A DNA stretch of 64,000 nt from Rhodospirillales bacterium. GTDB taxonomy: Bacteria > Pseudomonadota > Alphaproteobacteria > Rhodospirillales > Casp-alpha2. The stretch lies in contig JAEPMA010000003.1 of the NCBI GenBank assembly GCA_017644185.1, positions 248,001 to 312,000 on the forward strand, in the 5' to 3' direction. A program made the translations under genes and the position numbers. Numbering within the stretch: the stretch's first letter is position 1; every line of letters starts with the position of its first letter. Below, piece by piece: positions 35,473 through 44,425 of the stretch. The notes beneath the pieces were generated by a model. The model did no database searches, was not told where the DNA came from, and saw nothing but the letters and a program-made list of their open reading frames with translations.

Positions 35473-36111
35473 TCAGGTGACGGGTTCGAAGCGTCCGGAT
35501 TTGGAGTCGTAGATTTCGAGTTCAGCGGTCTCGATATCGAAGAACCAGCCATGCAGCTTCAGCGTTCTTTCCGAGATTCTCTCGCGAATCCAGGGGAATG
35601 TGGTCAGGTTCTCAAGCGATACAAGAACCGAATTCTTCTCGCATGCGCGCTGGGTTTCCTCAGGTGTCGCTTCCGGCATGGTCGCCAGAACCCGGCGGTG
35701 CGCCGACGACAGCATCGACACCCATGACGGCACGAAGTGATAGCCGTCCTTGACGACTTCGTCGCCCTTGATCATCGCGTTGATGCCCCCGCAGTGCGCA
35801 TGACCGAGCACGATGATGTTGGGGACATTCAAGCCCAGCACCGCGAATTCGAGCGCCGCGCTGGTGCCGTGGAAGGTTCCCTCTTCCTCCATCGGCGGAA
35901 CAAGGTTGGCGACATTTCTTATCATGAAGATATCGCCCGGCTCGGCCCTGAACACGAACGCCGGGTCGACCCGCGAATCGGAGCACGCGATGACCGCAGC
36001 CTGGGGGCTCTGCCCGGCTTCGACAAGGGCGCGCAACTTTTTCGCGTGATCATCGGGCATGTTGGCGCGAAACGCGCGATACCCAGCCAACATCCGTTCG
36101 ATAGCATCCAT
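35473..36111 (-). CDS. Beta-class carbonic anhydrase
   Basis: The 212-residue enzyme interconverts CO2 and bicarbonate. The zinc ligands are Cys43 in ACSDSRVDP (with the Asp45-Arg47 dyad) and His104/Cys107 in VLGHAHCGGI. RNVANLVPP and the C-terminal LKLHGWFFDIETAELEIYD are also typical. The gene ends immediately after the convergent SDR gene stop and starts two bases after the end of the upstream hydrolase gene, so it is probably cotranscribed with the hydrolase. Confidence 0.97.
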   Translation of the reverse strand: MDAIERMLAGYRAFRANMPDDHAKKLRALVEAGQSPQAAVIACSDSRVDPAFVFRAEPGDIFMIRNVANLVPPMEEEGTFHGTSAALEFAVLGLNVPNIIVLGHAHCGGINAMIKGDEVVKDGYHFVPSWVSMLSSAHRRVLATMPEATPEETQRACEKNSVLVSLENLTTFPWIRERISERTLKLHGWFFDIETAELEIYDSKSGRFEPVT

Positions 36112-36113
36112 GC

Positions 36114-36881
36114 TTAAACGTTCTCCAGCAGTGTGCCGACCGTCCGGGTCAGGCGGTCCAGGTCATGGGGTTCTGATAGTCTGTGATCGCCTGCTTTGAC
36201 AAACTGTATTTCCACATCATCCGTCCTGGCCTGCTCCATGATCCGAAGCGCCGTTTGCCAGGGGACGTCCTCGTCTTTGATGCCATGAATAAGGCGGATC
36301 GGGATGTCGAGAGCGATCTCGCCGTTCAGGAGGAGATGGTTGTCCCCCTCCTCCAGCAATGACTTCCGGATCCGGTACGGCTCCTGATCGTCATAGCAGT
36401 TGGGGAACTCGCAATAGCCGTCGCGGTCGATCTGCTCCAGTTGGTCCGGCGTCAGTGCGGGGGGGATCAGGTCGCGGGTAAAGTCCGGCGCGGCCGCGAT
36501 CCCGACCAACCCCGCGACCCGTTCGGGGCGTTTCAACGCCGCCAAAAGCATGATCCAGCCGCCCATAGAAGAGCCGACGAGGATCTGCGGCCCTTCGGTC
36601 ACCTCGTCCAGCACATGGACGGCGTCATCCGCCCAACGACCAATGGTCCCGTCCTCGAACGCGCCCGAGGATTCGCCATGCCCGAAATAGTCGAACCGCG
36701 TAAACGCGTGCCCTTTAGCCGTGCAGAAAGTTTCCAGCGCCGTCGCCTTGCCACCCTGCATGTCGGATTTGAAGCCCGTCAGGAATGTAACACCTGGCGA
36801 CTTGCCAGCCGTGTGACGGTAGGCAATCATCGATCCGTCCTCGCGCGTCAGGATCTCCGGGTCTTTTGTTTGATCGGACAT
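36114..36881 (-). CDS. Alpha/beta hydrolase, ABHD10-like
   Basis: The 255-residue hydrolase has GVTFLTGFKSDMQGGKATALETFC (30-53), FTRFDYFGHGESSG (60-73), nucleophile Ser105 in LVGSSMGGWI, and acid/base residues near LIHGIKDEDVPW and VKAGDHRLSEP. The FxxGFxSDMxGxKA and GSSMGGW blocks closely resemble mitochondrial ABHD10, an acyl-protein thioesterase, and its bacterial relatives. It therefore may be a thioesterase or esterase; the substrate is unknown. It is followed directly by the carbonic anhydrase gene. Confidence 0.88.
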   Translation of the reverse strand: MSDQTKDPEILTREDGSMIAYRHTAGKSPGVTFLTGFKSDMQGGKATALETFCTAKGHAFTRFDYFGHGESSGAFEDGTIGRWADDAVHVLDEVTEGPQILVGSSMGGWIMLLAALKRPERVAGLVGIAAAPDFTRDLIPPALTPDQLEQIDRDGYCEFPNCYDDQEPYRIRKSLLEEGDNHLLLNGEIALDIPIRLIHGIKDEDVPWQTALRIMEQARTDDVEIQFVKAGDHRLSEPHDLDRLTRTVGTLLENV

Positions 36882-36904
36882 GCGGGCTCCCGTATTACAC
36901 TGTT

Positions 36905-38122
36905 ATGACCATGAACGACAGCGCGCACCTTAACACCCATGACGACGCGATGGCACGCCCCGAACAGGTTGAGGGACGGCCACCGACGGTATTGCAGATC
37001 CTGCCCGCACTGGGCGGCAGCGGCGGCGTCGAGCGCGGCACCGTCGAAATCGCCGGCGCCATCAATGCCGCGGGCGGCCGGGCCATCGTCGCCTCCGAGG
37101 GCGGGCTGCTTGTACACGACCTGACCCGGGTCAACGCCGAGCATTTTTTACTGCCCGTCGCCTCTAAGAACCCGATTGTCATGTATCGCAATGTCGAGCG
37201 CATCGCCGAACTGATCAAGCAACAGCACGTGGATATCGTGCACGTGCGCTCGCGCGCGCCCGCGTGGAGCGCCTATTTTGCCTGCCAACGCACCAAGGTG
37301 CCCCTCGTCACAACCTTTCACGGCACCTACTCGATCGGGAACTGGATCAAGCGCAAGTACAACTCGATCATGACCATGGGCGAGCGCGTGATCGCCATCT
37401 CCGCCTTCATCGGCGGTCATATCCGTCGTCACTACGGGGTGCCGGTGGAGAAGATCCGCATCATCCACCGCGGTGTCGATCTGGAGAAGTTCGACCCCGA
37501 AAAGGTCTCCGCCGAGCGCGTCATCAAGCTGGCCAACGATTGGCGTCTGCCGGACGGGATTCCCATTGTCATGCTGCCGGGGCGTCTCACGCGATGGAAA
37601 GGTCAGCTCGTACTCATCGAAGCCATCGCCAAGCTGGAACACCGCAACATCCGCTGCCTTTTGGTCGGCAGTGCCCAGGGCCGCGAGGATTACCGCCGAG
37701 AACTCGAGGCGCGTATTGTGCGACACGGCCTCGAAGAAGTGGTCCGCATCGTCGACCACTGCGAGGATATGGCGGCCGCCTATAAGCTGACAGATCTGGT
37801 GGTTTCCGCATCGACCGACCCGGAAGCATTCGGCCGTATCGTCTGTGAGGCGCAGGCCATGGGCCGCCCGGTGATCGCGACCGACCACGGCGGTGCTAAA
37901 GAAACGGTGATCCCGGGCGTCACCGGCTGGCTGACGCCGCCCGGCGATGCCGATGCTTTGGCCGAAGCCATCACCAAGGGTCTGTCACTGGACGGGCATG
38001 CTCGCACCCAACTCGCCGGCACGGCGATAGAACATGTCCGCAAGAACTTCTCGAAGACGCAAATGTGCGATAAGACTCTCGACGTCTATAACGAGGTTCT
38101 CGCGGCATGGGGCAGCGCCTGA
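36905..38122 (+). CDS. Glycosyltransferase family 4 protein
   Basis: The product (405 residues from ATG 36905) has the GT-B fold of family 4. The acceptor half contains ILPALGGSGGVERGTVEIAGAI and VPLVTTFHGTY. The donor half contains VMLPGRLTRWKGQLVLIEAIAKL and the nucleotide-sugar motif STDPEAFGRIVCEAQAMGRPVIATDHGGAKETV, with the EX7E pattern. Such enzymes build lipopolysaccharide or other surface glycans. The GT9 gene overlaps its end, so the two probably act on the same glycan. The 5' end overlaps nothing once the second ATG is used. Confidence 0.92.
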   Translation: MTMNDSAHLNTHDDAMARPEQVEGRPPTVLQILPALGGSGGVERGTVEIAGAINAAGGRAIVASEGGLLVHDLTRVNAEHFLLPVASKNPIVMYRNVERIAELIKQQHVDIVHVRSRAPAWSAYFACQRTKVPLVTTFHGTYSIGNWIKRKYNSIMTMGERVIAISAFIGGHIRRHYGVPVEKIRIIHRGVDLEKFDPEKVSAERVIKLANDWRLPDGIPIVMLPGRLTRWKGQLVLIEAIAKLEHRNIRCLLVGSAQGREDYRRELEARIVRHGLEEVVRIVDHCEDMAAAYKLTDLVVSASTDPEAFGRIVCEAQAMGRPVIATDHGGAKETVIPGVTGWLTPPGDADALAEAITKGLSLDGHARTQLAGTAIEHVRKNFSKTQMCDKTLDVYNEVLAAWGSA

Positions 38123-39078
38123 GGCCGATGGCGGCAACCGCACCCGAACGAAACCACATTCTCGTCATCAAGCTGGGCGCCCTCGGCGACGTCGTGCAGG
38201 CTCTGGGCCCGATGGCGGCGATTCGCAAACACCACGCCGGGGACCGCATCACCGTCCTGACCACGGCCCCTTATGCGGACCTGATCAAAGCCGCGAAAGT
38301 CGCCGACGAGGTGATGATCGATGACAGACCCAGGTTCGCGGAAATCAACAAGTGGCTGGCGCTTCGCAGAAAGCTTCGGGATGGCGGGTTTAAGCGTGTT
38401 TACGACCTACAGACGTCGGACCGCTCCAGCAGCTATTTCCGCCTGTTTTTTCCCGGTCCCAAGCCGGAATGGTCCGGAATCGCCAGGGGATGCTCGCACC
38501 CTCACAACAACCCGAAGCGCGATTTAATGCACACGCTCGAGCGCCAGGCGGAACAACTTTCAATGGCCGGGATAGACGACGTCCCGCTCCCCGACCTCAG
38601 CCCCGTCGTCAGCGACGTCTCGCACCTAAAACTGCCGGACCAATTCTGCCTGATCGTCCCCGGTGGCGCCGAACACCGGCCCTTGAAGCGCTGGCCCCGG
38701 GAACGATACCGCGACTTGATCGGCAAACTGGATGGTAGCGGCATCGTGCCCGTCGTCGCCGGTACTTCTTCTGAGCGGCCCTTGGCCGCAGCGCTGATCG
38801 AGGGCTCCCTGACGGCAAGAAATATCGCCGGTGAGACATCCCTGATCGATCTGGTCACCGTCGCAACACGAGCGCGGTTCGCCGTCGGTAACGACAACGG
38901 CACCATGCATGTCGCGGCGTTCGTGGGCATTCCGTCGGTTGTGCTTTATTCGGACGCCTCCGATCCCGCGCTTTGCGCCCAACGCGGTCAAGATGTCACG
39001 ATCCTGAGGCGTCACGCCCTCGCAGACCTTGGTGTCGAAGAGGTTTATCGGGCACTCTCTATGGAAGGCGGTTCTTGA
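38107..39078 (+). CDS. Glycosyltransferase family 9 (heptosyltransferase-like) protein
   Basis: The 323-residue protein has the ADP-heptosyltransferase-like pattern: ILVIKLGALGDVVQALGPMAAIRKHH at the start, CLIVPGGAEHRPLKRWPRERYRDLIGKL in the donor domain, and VATRARFAVGNDNGTMHVAAFVGIPSVVLY near the end. Family members add heptose or related sugars to the lipopolysaccharide core. The start overlaps the GT4 gene by 16 bases. An alternative ATG lies at 38128. Confidence 0.92.
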   Translation: MGQRLRPMAATAPERNHILVIKLGALGDVVQALGPMAAIRKHHAGDRITVLTTAPYADLIKAAKVADEVMIDDRPRFAEINKWLALRRKLRDGGFKRVYDLQTSDRSSSYFRLFFPGPKPEWSGIARGCSHPHNNPKRDLMHTLERQAEQLSMAGIDDVPLPDLSPVVSDVSHLKLPDQFCLIVPGGAEHRPLKRWPRERYRDLIGKLDGSGIVPVVAGTSSERPLAAALIEGSLTARNIAGETSLIDLVTVATRARFAVGNDNGTMHVAAFVGIPSVVLYSDASDPALCAQRGQDVTILRRHALADLGVEEVYRALSMEGGS

Positions 39079-39136
39079 CGCCTTGCGCGCCGCGCTTTAA
39101 CTACCCGCTGAGTTTGAATTTCAAGGCTTTCGATCA

Positions 39137-41137
39137 ATGGTCGCCATCACGCTTCCGGACGGTTCCGTCCGAGACTACGACAATCCGGTGACGGGCGCCG
39201 AAATCGCCCAGTCCATCGGCCCCGGCCTCGCCAAGGCGGCGATGGTCGTGAAGGTCGACGGCGAGTTGTGGGATCTCGACCGAACTATCGAAAGCGACGC
39301 CAACGTCGCCATTATCACGGACAAGCAGGAATCCGAAGCACTCGACGTGCTGCGCCACGACGCCGCGCATGTCCTGGCGATGGCCGTGCAGGAGCTCTAT
39401 CCCGAGACCCAGATCACGTTCGGTCCGGCGACGGAGGAAGGCTTCTATTACGACTTCCACCGCGAAGAGCCGTTCTCGACCGAGGATTTCGAAGCCATCG
39501 AAAAGCGAATGGCGGAGATCGTCGACCGCGATGTGCCGATCGTGCGCGAGGTTTGGACGCGCGACGACGTTGCCAACTTCTTCAAAGAGAAAGGCGAGAC
39601 ATTCAAGGCGGAGTGGGTGATGGAACTGCCGGACGGCGAAGACATCACGATGTATCGTCAGGGCGACTGGATCGACCTTTGCCGCGGTCCGCACCTGCCG
39701 TCGACGGGCAGGCTCGGTAAGTCGTTTAAATTGATGAAGCTGGCCGGTGCCTACTGGCGCGGCGATGCACGTAATCCACAGTTGCAGCGCATTTATGGAA
39801 CGGCGTGGCGGAACGACAAAGAACTGAAAGCCTACCTGACACGGATCGAGGAAGCGGAAAAGCGCGACCACCGCCGTTTGGGCAAGGAAATGGACCTTTT
39901 CCACATCCAGGAAGAGGCGCGCGGTTCGGTATTTTGGCATCCGAAGGGCTGGTCGCTCTATCGGACGTGCGAACAGTACATGCGCAAACGGCTGGACGCT
40001 GCCGGTTACGTCGAAGTGAAAACACCTCAACTGGTCGACCGCAAGCTATGGGAAGAATCCGGCCACTGGGAGAAATTCCGCGAGCACATGTTCATCGCCG
40101 AAGTCGATGAGAGCGGCGGCGAGGCGAGCGAGAGCGCGGGCAGCGCGGATGCGTCTGATGACGCCGCTGCCGACGGCGGTATCCGTCATCTCGCCCTCAA
40201 GCCCATGAATTGCCCCTGTCACGTGCAGATCTTCCGCCAGGGGATCAAAAGCTATCGCGATCTGCCGCTCAGGATGGCCGAATTCGGCTCTTGTCACCGT
40301 TATGAGCCGTCGGGTGCCCTTCACGGGCTGATGCGCGTGCGTGCGTTCACGCAGGATGATGCGCACATCTTCTGCACGGAAGACCAGATCGAGAGCGAAA
40401 CAGAGATCTTCATCGCGCTCTTGGCGTCGATCTATCGGGACTTCGGCTTCGAGGAATTCGCGGTCAAGTTTTCCGACCGCCCGGACGTGCGAGCCGGCTC
40501 GGACGAGACGTGGGACAAGGCTGAAACCGCCCTCAAGGACGCCGCCATCAAGGCCGGCGCCGACCTGATCATGAACCCGGGCGAGGGCGCGTTTTATGGG
40601 CCGAAGCTCGAATTCGTGCTGCGCGATGCCATCGGTCGTGACTGGCAATGTGGGACACTGCAGGTCGACTTCGTTCTTCCGGAACGCCTGGATGCCGAGT
40701 ACGTCGGCGAGGACGGGGGCAAACACCGCCCGGTCATGCTGCACCGGGCGATCTTGGGCTCGTTCGAACGGTTTATCGGTATTCTGATCGAGAACTTCGC
40801 CGGACGCCTGCCGATGTGGCTGTCCCCGGTTCAGGTTGTCGTCGCGCCGATCACCAACGAACTGGACGGTTATGCCGAAGAGGTGGTTGCGACGCTCGCG
40901 AAAGCCGGGGTGCGCGCCGAGGCGGACCTCCGGAACGAGAAAATCAACTACAAGATCCGCGAGCATTCCCACGCCAAGGTGCCTGCGATCCTGGTCGTCG
41001 GCGGCCGAGAGGCGGAAGCCCGCCAAGTCGCGATCCGGCGCCTGGGCGGCAAGGATCAAGAAATTGTTGCGCTGGAAGAGGCAGTCGATAGACTTAGCCG
41101 GGAAGCGCTCGGTCCGCTTGGCGGACAACGCTTTTAA
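39137..41137 (+). CDS. thrS: Threonyl-tRNA synthetase with an acidic insertion in the catalytic domain
   Basis: The 666-residue class II synthetase has the TGS domain (residues 1-62), the editing domain with [13 protein letters not shown] and [10 protein letters not shown], the catalytic core with zinc ligand Cys359 in [25 protein letters not shown], and the anticodon-binding domain from about 560. Between EHMF (319) and LKPMNCP (from 353) there is a stretch of roughly 25 residues made almost only of Gly, Ala, Ser, Asp and Glu that E. coli ThrRS lacks. It lies beside the active-site zinc. The gene heads the thrS-infC-rpmI-rplT-pheST cluster. Confidence 0.98.
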   Translation: MVAITLPDGSVRDYDNPVTGAEIAQSIGPGLAKAAMVVKVDGELWDLDRTIESDANVAIITDKQESEALDVLRHDAAHVLAMAVQELYPETQITFGPATEEGFYYDFHREEPFSTEDFEAIEKRMAEIVDRDVPIVREVWTRDDVANFFKEKGETFKAEWVMELPDGEDITMYRQGDWIDLCRGPHLPSTGRLGKSFKLMKLAGAYWRGDARNPQLQRIYGTAWRNDKELKAYLTRIEEAEKRDHRRLGKEMDLFHIQEEARGSVFWHPKGWSLYRTCEQYMRKRLDAAGYVEVKTPQLVDRKLWEESGHWEKFREHMFIAEVDESGGEASESAGSADASDDAAADGGIRHLALKPMNCPCHVQIFRQGIKSYRDLPLRMAEFGSCHRYEPSGALHGLMRVRAFTQDDAHIFCTEDQIESETEIFIALLASIYRDFGFEEFAVKFSDRPDVRAGSDETWDKAETALKDAAIKAGADLIMNPGEGAFYGPKLEFVLRDAIGRDWQCGTLQVDFVLPERLDAEYVGEDGGKHRPVMLHRAILGSFERFIGILIENFAGRLPMWLSPVQVVVAPITNELDGYAEEVVATLAKAGVRAEADLRNEKINYKIREHSHAKVPAILVVGGREAEARQVAIRRLGGKDQEIVALEEAVDRLSREALGPLGGQRF

Positions 41138-41154
41138 GAGATAATATAACGTCC

Positions 41155-41174
41155 AGACCCGCTTTGGCGGGTCT
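41155..41174 (+). terminator. Stem-loop between thrS and infC
   Basis: AGACCCGC (41155-41162) pairs with GCGGGTCT (41167-41174) over eight bp with a four-base loop, then TTTGG. The U tract is short, so it is a weak terminator or attenuator, reducing rather than blocking read-through into infC. It lies 17 bases after the thrS stop. Confidence 0.6.
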
Positions 41175-41203
41175 TTGGTGTAACTGCAAGAGGAGAGATT
41201 TCC

Positions 41204-41743
41204 ATAGCCCGCAGACCCGGCCCACCGGCGCCGCCGTCCAAAGATGGACCCCGCGCCAACGAAGATATTCAAGCTGACCCCGTTCGCCTCGTTGACGCCG
41301 ACGGTGAGATGGTCGGCGTCATTGGCCTTCAGGAAGCAATCGACATGGCCGTCGAGGTTGGTTTAGACCTCGTCGAGGTGTCACCGAATGCCGACCCGCC
41401 CGTTTGTAAGATTCTCGATTACGGGAAGTACAAATACGAGGCGCAGAAAAAGGCCAACGAAGCCCGCAAAAAACAGAAAGTCATCGAAGTTAAGGAAATT
41501 AAGATGCGCCCCGGCATCGACGACCACGATTACGAGGTCAAGATGAAGGCCGTGCGCCGGTTCCTGGACGATGGCGACAAGGTCAAGATGACGATCAGGT
41601 TCCGTGGCCGCGAAATGGCCCACCAGGATCTCGGTCTCAAGGTGCTGGAGCGTGTGCGCGAAGAAGTCGACGAAATCGCAAAGGTCGAGCAGCATCCGCG
41701 CCCGGAAGGCCGTCTGATGACGATGGTCATCGCACCCAGATAA
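41204..41743 (+). CDS. infC: Translation initiation factor IF-3, starting at an AUA codon
   Basis: The 179-residue factor blocks premature subunit joining and proofreads the start codon. The frame from ATG 41309 lacks the N-terminal domain start, but reading upstream in frame gives [20 protein letters not shown] with no stop, beginning at ATA 41204. AGGAGAGA sits about eight bases before this [42 protein letters not shown] and [17 protein letters not shown] are diagnostic. Rare start codons (AUU in E. coli) let IF-3 repress its own synthesis, and AUA fits this mechanism. Confidence 0.95.
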   Translation: MARRPGPPAPPSKDGPRANEDIQADPVRLVDADGEMVGVIGLQEAIDMAVEVGLDLVEVSPNADPPVCKILDYGKYKYEAQKKANEARKKQKVIEVKEIKMRPGIDDHDYEVKMKAVRRFLDDGDKVKMTIRFRGREMAHQDLGLKVLERVREEVDEIAKVEQHPRPEGRLMTMVIAPR

Positions 41744-41816
41744 TCCAAGCCCGTGAATTGCACGTATTTCATGTCGTACCCGGCATTGCTGGGCACGGCA
41801 TGAGGAGTAATGACGT

Positions 41817-42473
41817 ATGTTTAGATTGACCCGCTTCATCGGTGCCGTTTTGTTGGCCGCGATGATCGCCATTCCCGCTGCCGCCCTTGAACGTGCCGGC
41901 ACCGTCGAACGTCAGAAAGGCGATGCGATGCGCACTCAGGGTGGCGAGACCGTGCCGCTTGCGGAGGGGAGCGCCGTTTACGCCGGCGACAAGATCGAAA
42001 CTGCAGGCGGTGCCCGGCTGATCGTGCGTTTCACGGATTCTTCGACCCTGCAGATGGGCGCGGATGCGATCATCCAAATCGACGAAATGGTCTATGACGT
42101 GCACGGCCTCACGGACGCCAGGGACAAACAGGGTCTGAAGTTCGTCGAAGGTGTGTTTCGGTACGTTTCCGGCGCGATCAGCCACAAAGACTTCCAAAGC
42201 GTGGAGATCGACACCCCGGTCGCGACGATTGGCATCCGTGGCACCGAATTCGTCGCCGGGCGCCTGACGGTCGGCATGCCGGCGGGAACCTCACACTACG
42301 GCTATCAAATCCGCGAAGGCGCGATCGAAATTGTCGCGCCGGGCGGTTCGGTAACCCTGGACGCGCCGGGCGAAGGCACGTTCTTGCCGTTCGACCGTGT
42401 GGCTGCACCGACACCGGTGCGCCAGTGGACGACGGAAGAAGCGCAGGAAGCCGACGACCTTCTGGCGTTCTAG
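41817..42473 (+). CDS. Exported FecR-domain protein
   Basis: The 218-residue protein has a signal peptide (ends IPAAALE, about residue 24) and a FecR domain with GSAVYAGDKIETAGGARLIVRFTDSSTLQMGADAII, then FQSVEIDTPVATIGIRGTEFV, the TPxAxxGxRGTxF hallmark. The C-terminal part, with GSVTLDAPGEGTFLP, is short and has no membrane anchor. FecR domains of this type occur in secreted and surface proteins as well as in anti-sigma factors; without a cytoplasmic part it is not an anti-sigma factor. It interrupts the infC-rpmI order. GAGGAG precedes the ATG. Confidence 0.88.
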   Translation: MFRLTRFIGAVLLAAMIAIPAAALERAGTVERQKGDAMRTQGGETVPLAEGSAVYAGDKIETAGGARLIVRFTDSSTLQMGADAIIQIDEMVYDVHGLTDARDKQGLKFVEGVFRYVSGAISHKDFQSVEIDTPVATIGIRGTEFVAGRLTVGMPAGTSHYGYQIREGAIEIVAPGGSVTLDAPGEGTFLPFDRVAAPTPVRQWTTEEAQEADDLLAF

Positions 42474-42503
42474 CACCGGCATCGCCAAATTCCGCCACAC
42501 CCC

Positions 42504-42532
42504 TTGCCAATCGGGGTCTTCACCGCTATAAA
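42504..42532 (+). promoter_or_regulatory. Sigma70-type promoter for rpmI-rplT
   Basis: TTGCCA (42504-42509), a 17-base spacer and TATAAA (42527-42532) form a good -35/-10 pair 31 bases after the FecR-domain gene. Transcription would begin near 42540, giving rpmI a leader of about 130 bases with two hairpins, so rpmI-rplT can be expressed independently of infC and the FecR-domain gene. Confidence 0.65.
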
Positions 42533-42559
42533 CCGCGCGCCGCCGCGATATGGACGGCC

Positions 42560-42594
42560 GAGCGGCATGGCTGAAAGGGCATGCCTCGCCGCTT
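42560..42594 (+). promoter_or_regulatory. Stem-loop in the rpmI leader
   Basis: GGCATG (42564-42569) pairs with CATGCC (42580-42585) around a ten-base purine-rich loop, with outer pairing of GAGC to GCTT across a bulge. It lies within the leader between the promoter at 42504 and rpmI. In enterobacteria and firmicutes the leader or intercistronic RNA of this operon folds to mimic the L20 site on 23S rRNA, so an L20-binding role is a reasonable guess, not shown. Confidence 0.45.
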
Positions 42595-42631
42595 GAACCC
42601 ACCCGGCTCATAAGCTGGGCATAGAGAAACC

Positions 42632-42650
42632 GGGCCTTTTGGCCCCTTTT
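42632..42650 (+). terminator. Attenuator-like hairpin before rpmI
   Basis: GGGCC (42632-42636), loop TTTT, GGCCC (42641-42645), then CTTTT. It ends 18 bases before the rpmI start and overlaps the approach to the ribosome site GGAAGAGGG. It could serve as an attenuator controlled by L20, or simply as a weak stop for transcripts coming from the FecR-domain gene. Confidence 0.5.
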
Positions 42651-42667
42651 GATGAAGGAAGAGGGAA

Positions 42668-42865
42668 ATGCCCAAACTGAAGACCAAGTCGAGCGCAAAA
42701 AAGCGCTTCAAGCTGACGGGCACCGGCAAGGTGCGCGCGGCCGTCGCCTTCAAGCGGCACAATCTCCGTAAACGTTCCACCAAAATGAAGCGCCAGGCGC
42801 GCGGCATGATGACCCTGTCCCCGCAGGACGCACGGATCGTCAAGTCGTACATGCCGAACGCTTAA
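42668..42865 (+). CDS. rpmI: 50S ribosomal protein L35
   Basis: This 65-residue basic protein has [21 protein letters not shown] and [14 protein letters not shown], the standard L35 sequence. AAGAGGG lies before the ATG. It is followed 17 bases later by rplT, the universal pairing. Confidence 0.98.
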   Translation: MPKLKTKSSAKKRFKLTGTGKVRAAVAFKRHNLRKRSTKMKRQARGMMTLSPQDARIVKSYMPNA

Positions 42866-42882
42866 GCGGAGGAGATTTAGTC

Positions 42883-43248
42883 ATGGCACGTGTAACGCGC
42901 GGCAAAACGTCGCATGCCCGTCACAAAAAGGTTCTGAAACTCGCCAAGGGTTATCGGGGCCGCAACAGCACGAACTTCCGCACCGCCATCGAGCGCGTCG
43001 AGAAAGGCCTCCAGTACGCCTATCGCGACCGCCGTCAGAAAAAGCGGCAGTTCCGCCGCCTCTGGATCCAGCGGATCAACGCCGGTGCGCGCGAAAACGG
43101 ACTCAGCTATTCGGTGTTCATGAACGGCCTGACCAAGGCCGGGATCGAACTGGACCGCAAGGTTCTGGCGGATCTCGCCATGAACGAACCGGAAGCGTTT
43201 AAAGCGCTGGTGGATCAGGCCCAGGCCGCTCTCAGCCAGAACGCTTAA
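42883..43248 (+). CDS. rplT: 50S ribosomal protein L20
   Basis: The 121-residue protein has the L20 signature [58 protein letters not shown] and [27 protein letters not shown]20 is needed early in 50S assembly and in several bacteria represses its own operon by binding the leader RNA. GGAGGAG precedes the ATG. Confidence 0.98.
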   Translation: MARVTRGKTSHARHKKVLKLAKGYRGRNSTNFRTAIERVEKGLQYAYRDRRQKKRQFRRLWIQRINAGARENGLSYSVFMNGLTKAGIELDRKVLADLAMNEPEAFKALVDQAQAALSQNA

Positions 43249-43279
43249 TTTCCCGAGTTTCGGGAGCATCCGAGTTTTG

Positions 43280-43314
43280 GAACGGGAGTAGCGCCTTGGG
43301 CGTTACTCCCGTTC
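43280..43314 (+). terminator. Long stem-loop between rplT and pheS
   Basis: GAACGGGAGTAGCGCC (43280-43295) pairs with GGCGTTACTCCCGTTC (43299-43314) over 16 bp with one G-U pair and a three-base loop. Only a weak T run (GTGTGTTT) follows. It lies 32 bases after the rplT stop and 37 before pheS, so it may end part of the ribosomal transcript or act as an attenuator of pheST. No phenylalanine-rich leader peptide was found. Confidence 0.65.
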
Positions 43315-43351
43315 GTGTGTTTAAGGCCATTTGGTTTAAAGCGGGGAAAAG

Positions 43352-44425
43352 ATGGACAATCCGGACCAGCTGCGAGACGACATTCTGAAAGACGTCGACG
43401 CCGCCGAAAGCGTGGACGCGCTCGAGGAAATCCGCGTCGCCGTGCTCGGCAAGAAGGGCCGCATCACCGACATGATGAAGGGCTTGGGTCAGATGGCCCC
43501 CGATGAACGCAAGGCCGCCGGTCAGGCGCTGAACGCGCTGAAAGACGAGATTGCGGAAGCGCTCGACAGCAAGAAGACGACGCTCGCCGATGCCGATCTC
43601 GACCGCCGCCTGATGACGGAAAAAATCGACGTCACCCTTCCCCCCGCCCCTGAAACCGAAGGCTCGATCCACCCAATTAGCCAGACCATCGACGAAATCA
43701 CGGCGATCTTCGGAGAGATGGGCTTCGTCGTCGCCGAAGGCCCGGACATCGAAGATGACTGGCATAACTTCACCGCGCTCAATATTCCCGCCGACCACCC
43801 CGCGAGACAGGAACACGACACCTTCTACCTCCCCGGTGAGCATGGCGAACGCAAGGTTTTGAGGACACACACCAGCCCGGTGCAGATCAGGACCATGACG
43901 GCCGAAAAGCCGCCGATCAGGATCATCACGCCCGGCCGCACCTATCGCTCCGACTATGACGCCACCCACTCACCAATGTTCCATCAGGTCGAAGGGCTGG
44001 TCATCGACAAAACGTCGCACATGGGCCATCTGAAGGGATGCCTGATCGAGTTCTGCAGTGCGTTCTTTGAAGTGGACGACCTGCCGGTCCGGTTCCGGCC
44101 GAGCTATTTCCCGTTCACCGAACCGTCGGCCGAAGTCGACATCGGCTGCACGCGCGACGGCGGCGAATTCCGTATCGGCCACGGCGACGACTGGCTCGAA
44201 ATCCTGGGCTCCGGGATGGTCAACCCGAACGTGCTCGCAAACTGCGGCATCGATCCCACCGAATACCAGGGCTTCGCTTTCGGGATCGGAATCGAACGTC
44301 TGGCGATGCTGAAATACGGCATCCCCGATCTGCGCACGTTCTATGACAGCGATCTCAGATGGCTGAGGCATTACGGGTTCCGCTCGCTCGAAGTCCCCGG
44401 CATGGTGGGAGGGCTGGTCCGATGA
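43352..44425 (+). CDS. pheS: Phenylalanyl-tRNA synthetase alpha subunit
   Basis: The 357-residue subunit has an N-terminal coiled-coil domain (about 1-95) and the class II catalytic core: [34 protein letters not shown], motif 2 [15 protein letters not shown] and motif 3 [22 protein letters not shown]. The stop overlaps the start of pheT by four bases (ATGA), so the two subunits of the (alpha-beta)2 enzyme are translated together. Confidence 0.98.
   Translation: MDNPDQLRDDILKDVDAAESVDALEEIRVAVLGKKGRITDMMKGLGQMAPDERKAAGQALNALKDEIAEALDSKKTTLADADLDRRLMTEKIDVTLPPAPETEGSIHPISQTIDEITAIFGEMGFVVAEGPDIEDDWHNFTALNIPADHPARQEHDTFYLPGEHGERKVLRTHTSPVQIRTMTAEKPPIRIITPGRTYRSDYDATHSPMFHQVEGLVIDKTSHMGHLKGCLIEFCSAFFEVDDLPVRFRPSYFPFTEPSAEVDIGCTRDGGEFRIGHGDDWLEILGSGMVNPNVLANCGIDPTEYQGFAFGIGIERLAMLKYGIPDLRTFYDSDLRWLRHYGFRSLEVPGMVGGLVR

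Noticed and set aside
41309-41743. infC starting at ATG 41309
   Set aside because: This would delete much of the N-terminal domain; the upstream ATA has the ribosome site and an uninterrupted in-frame coding sequence.
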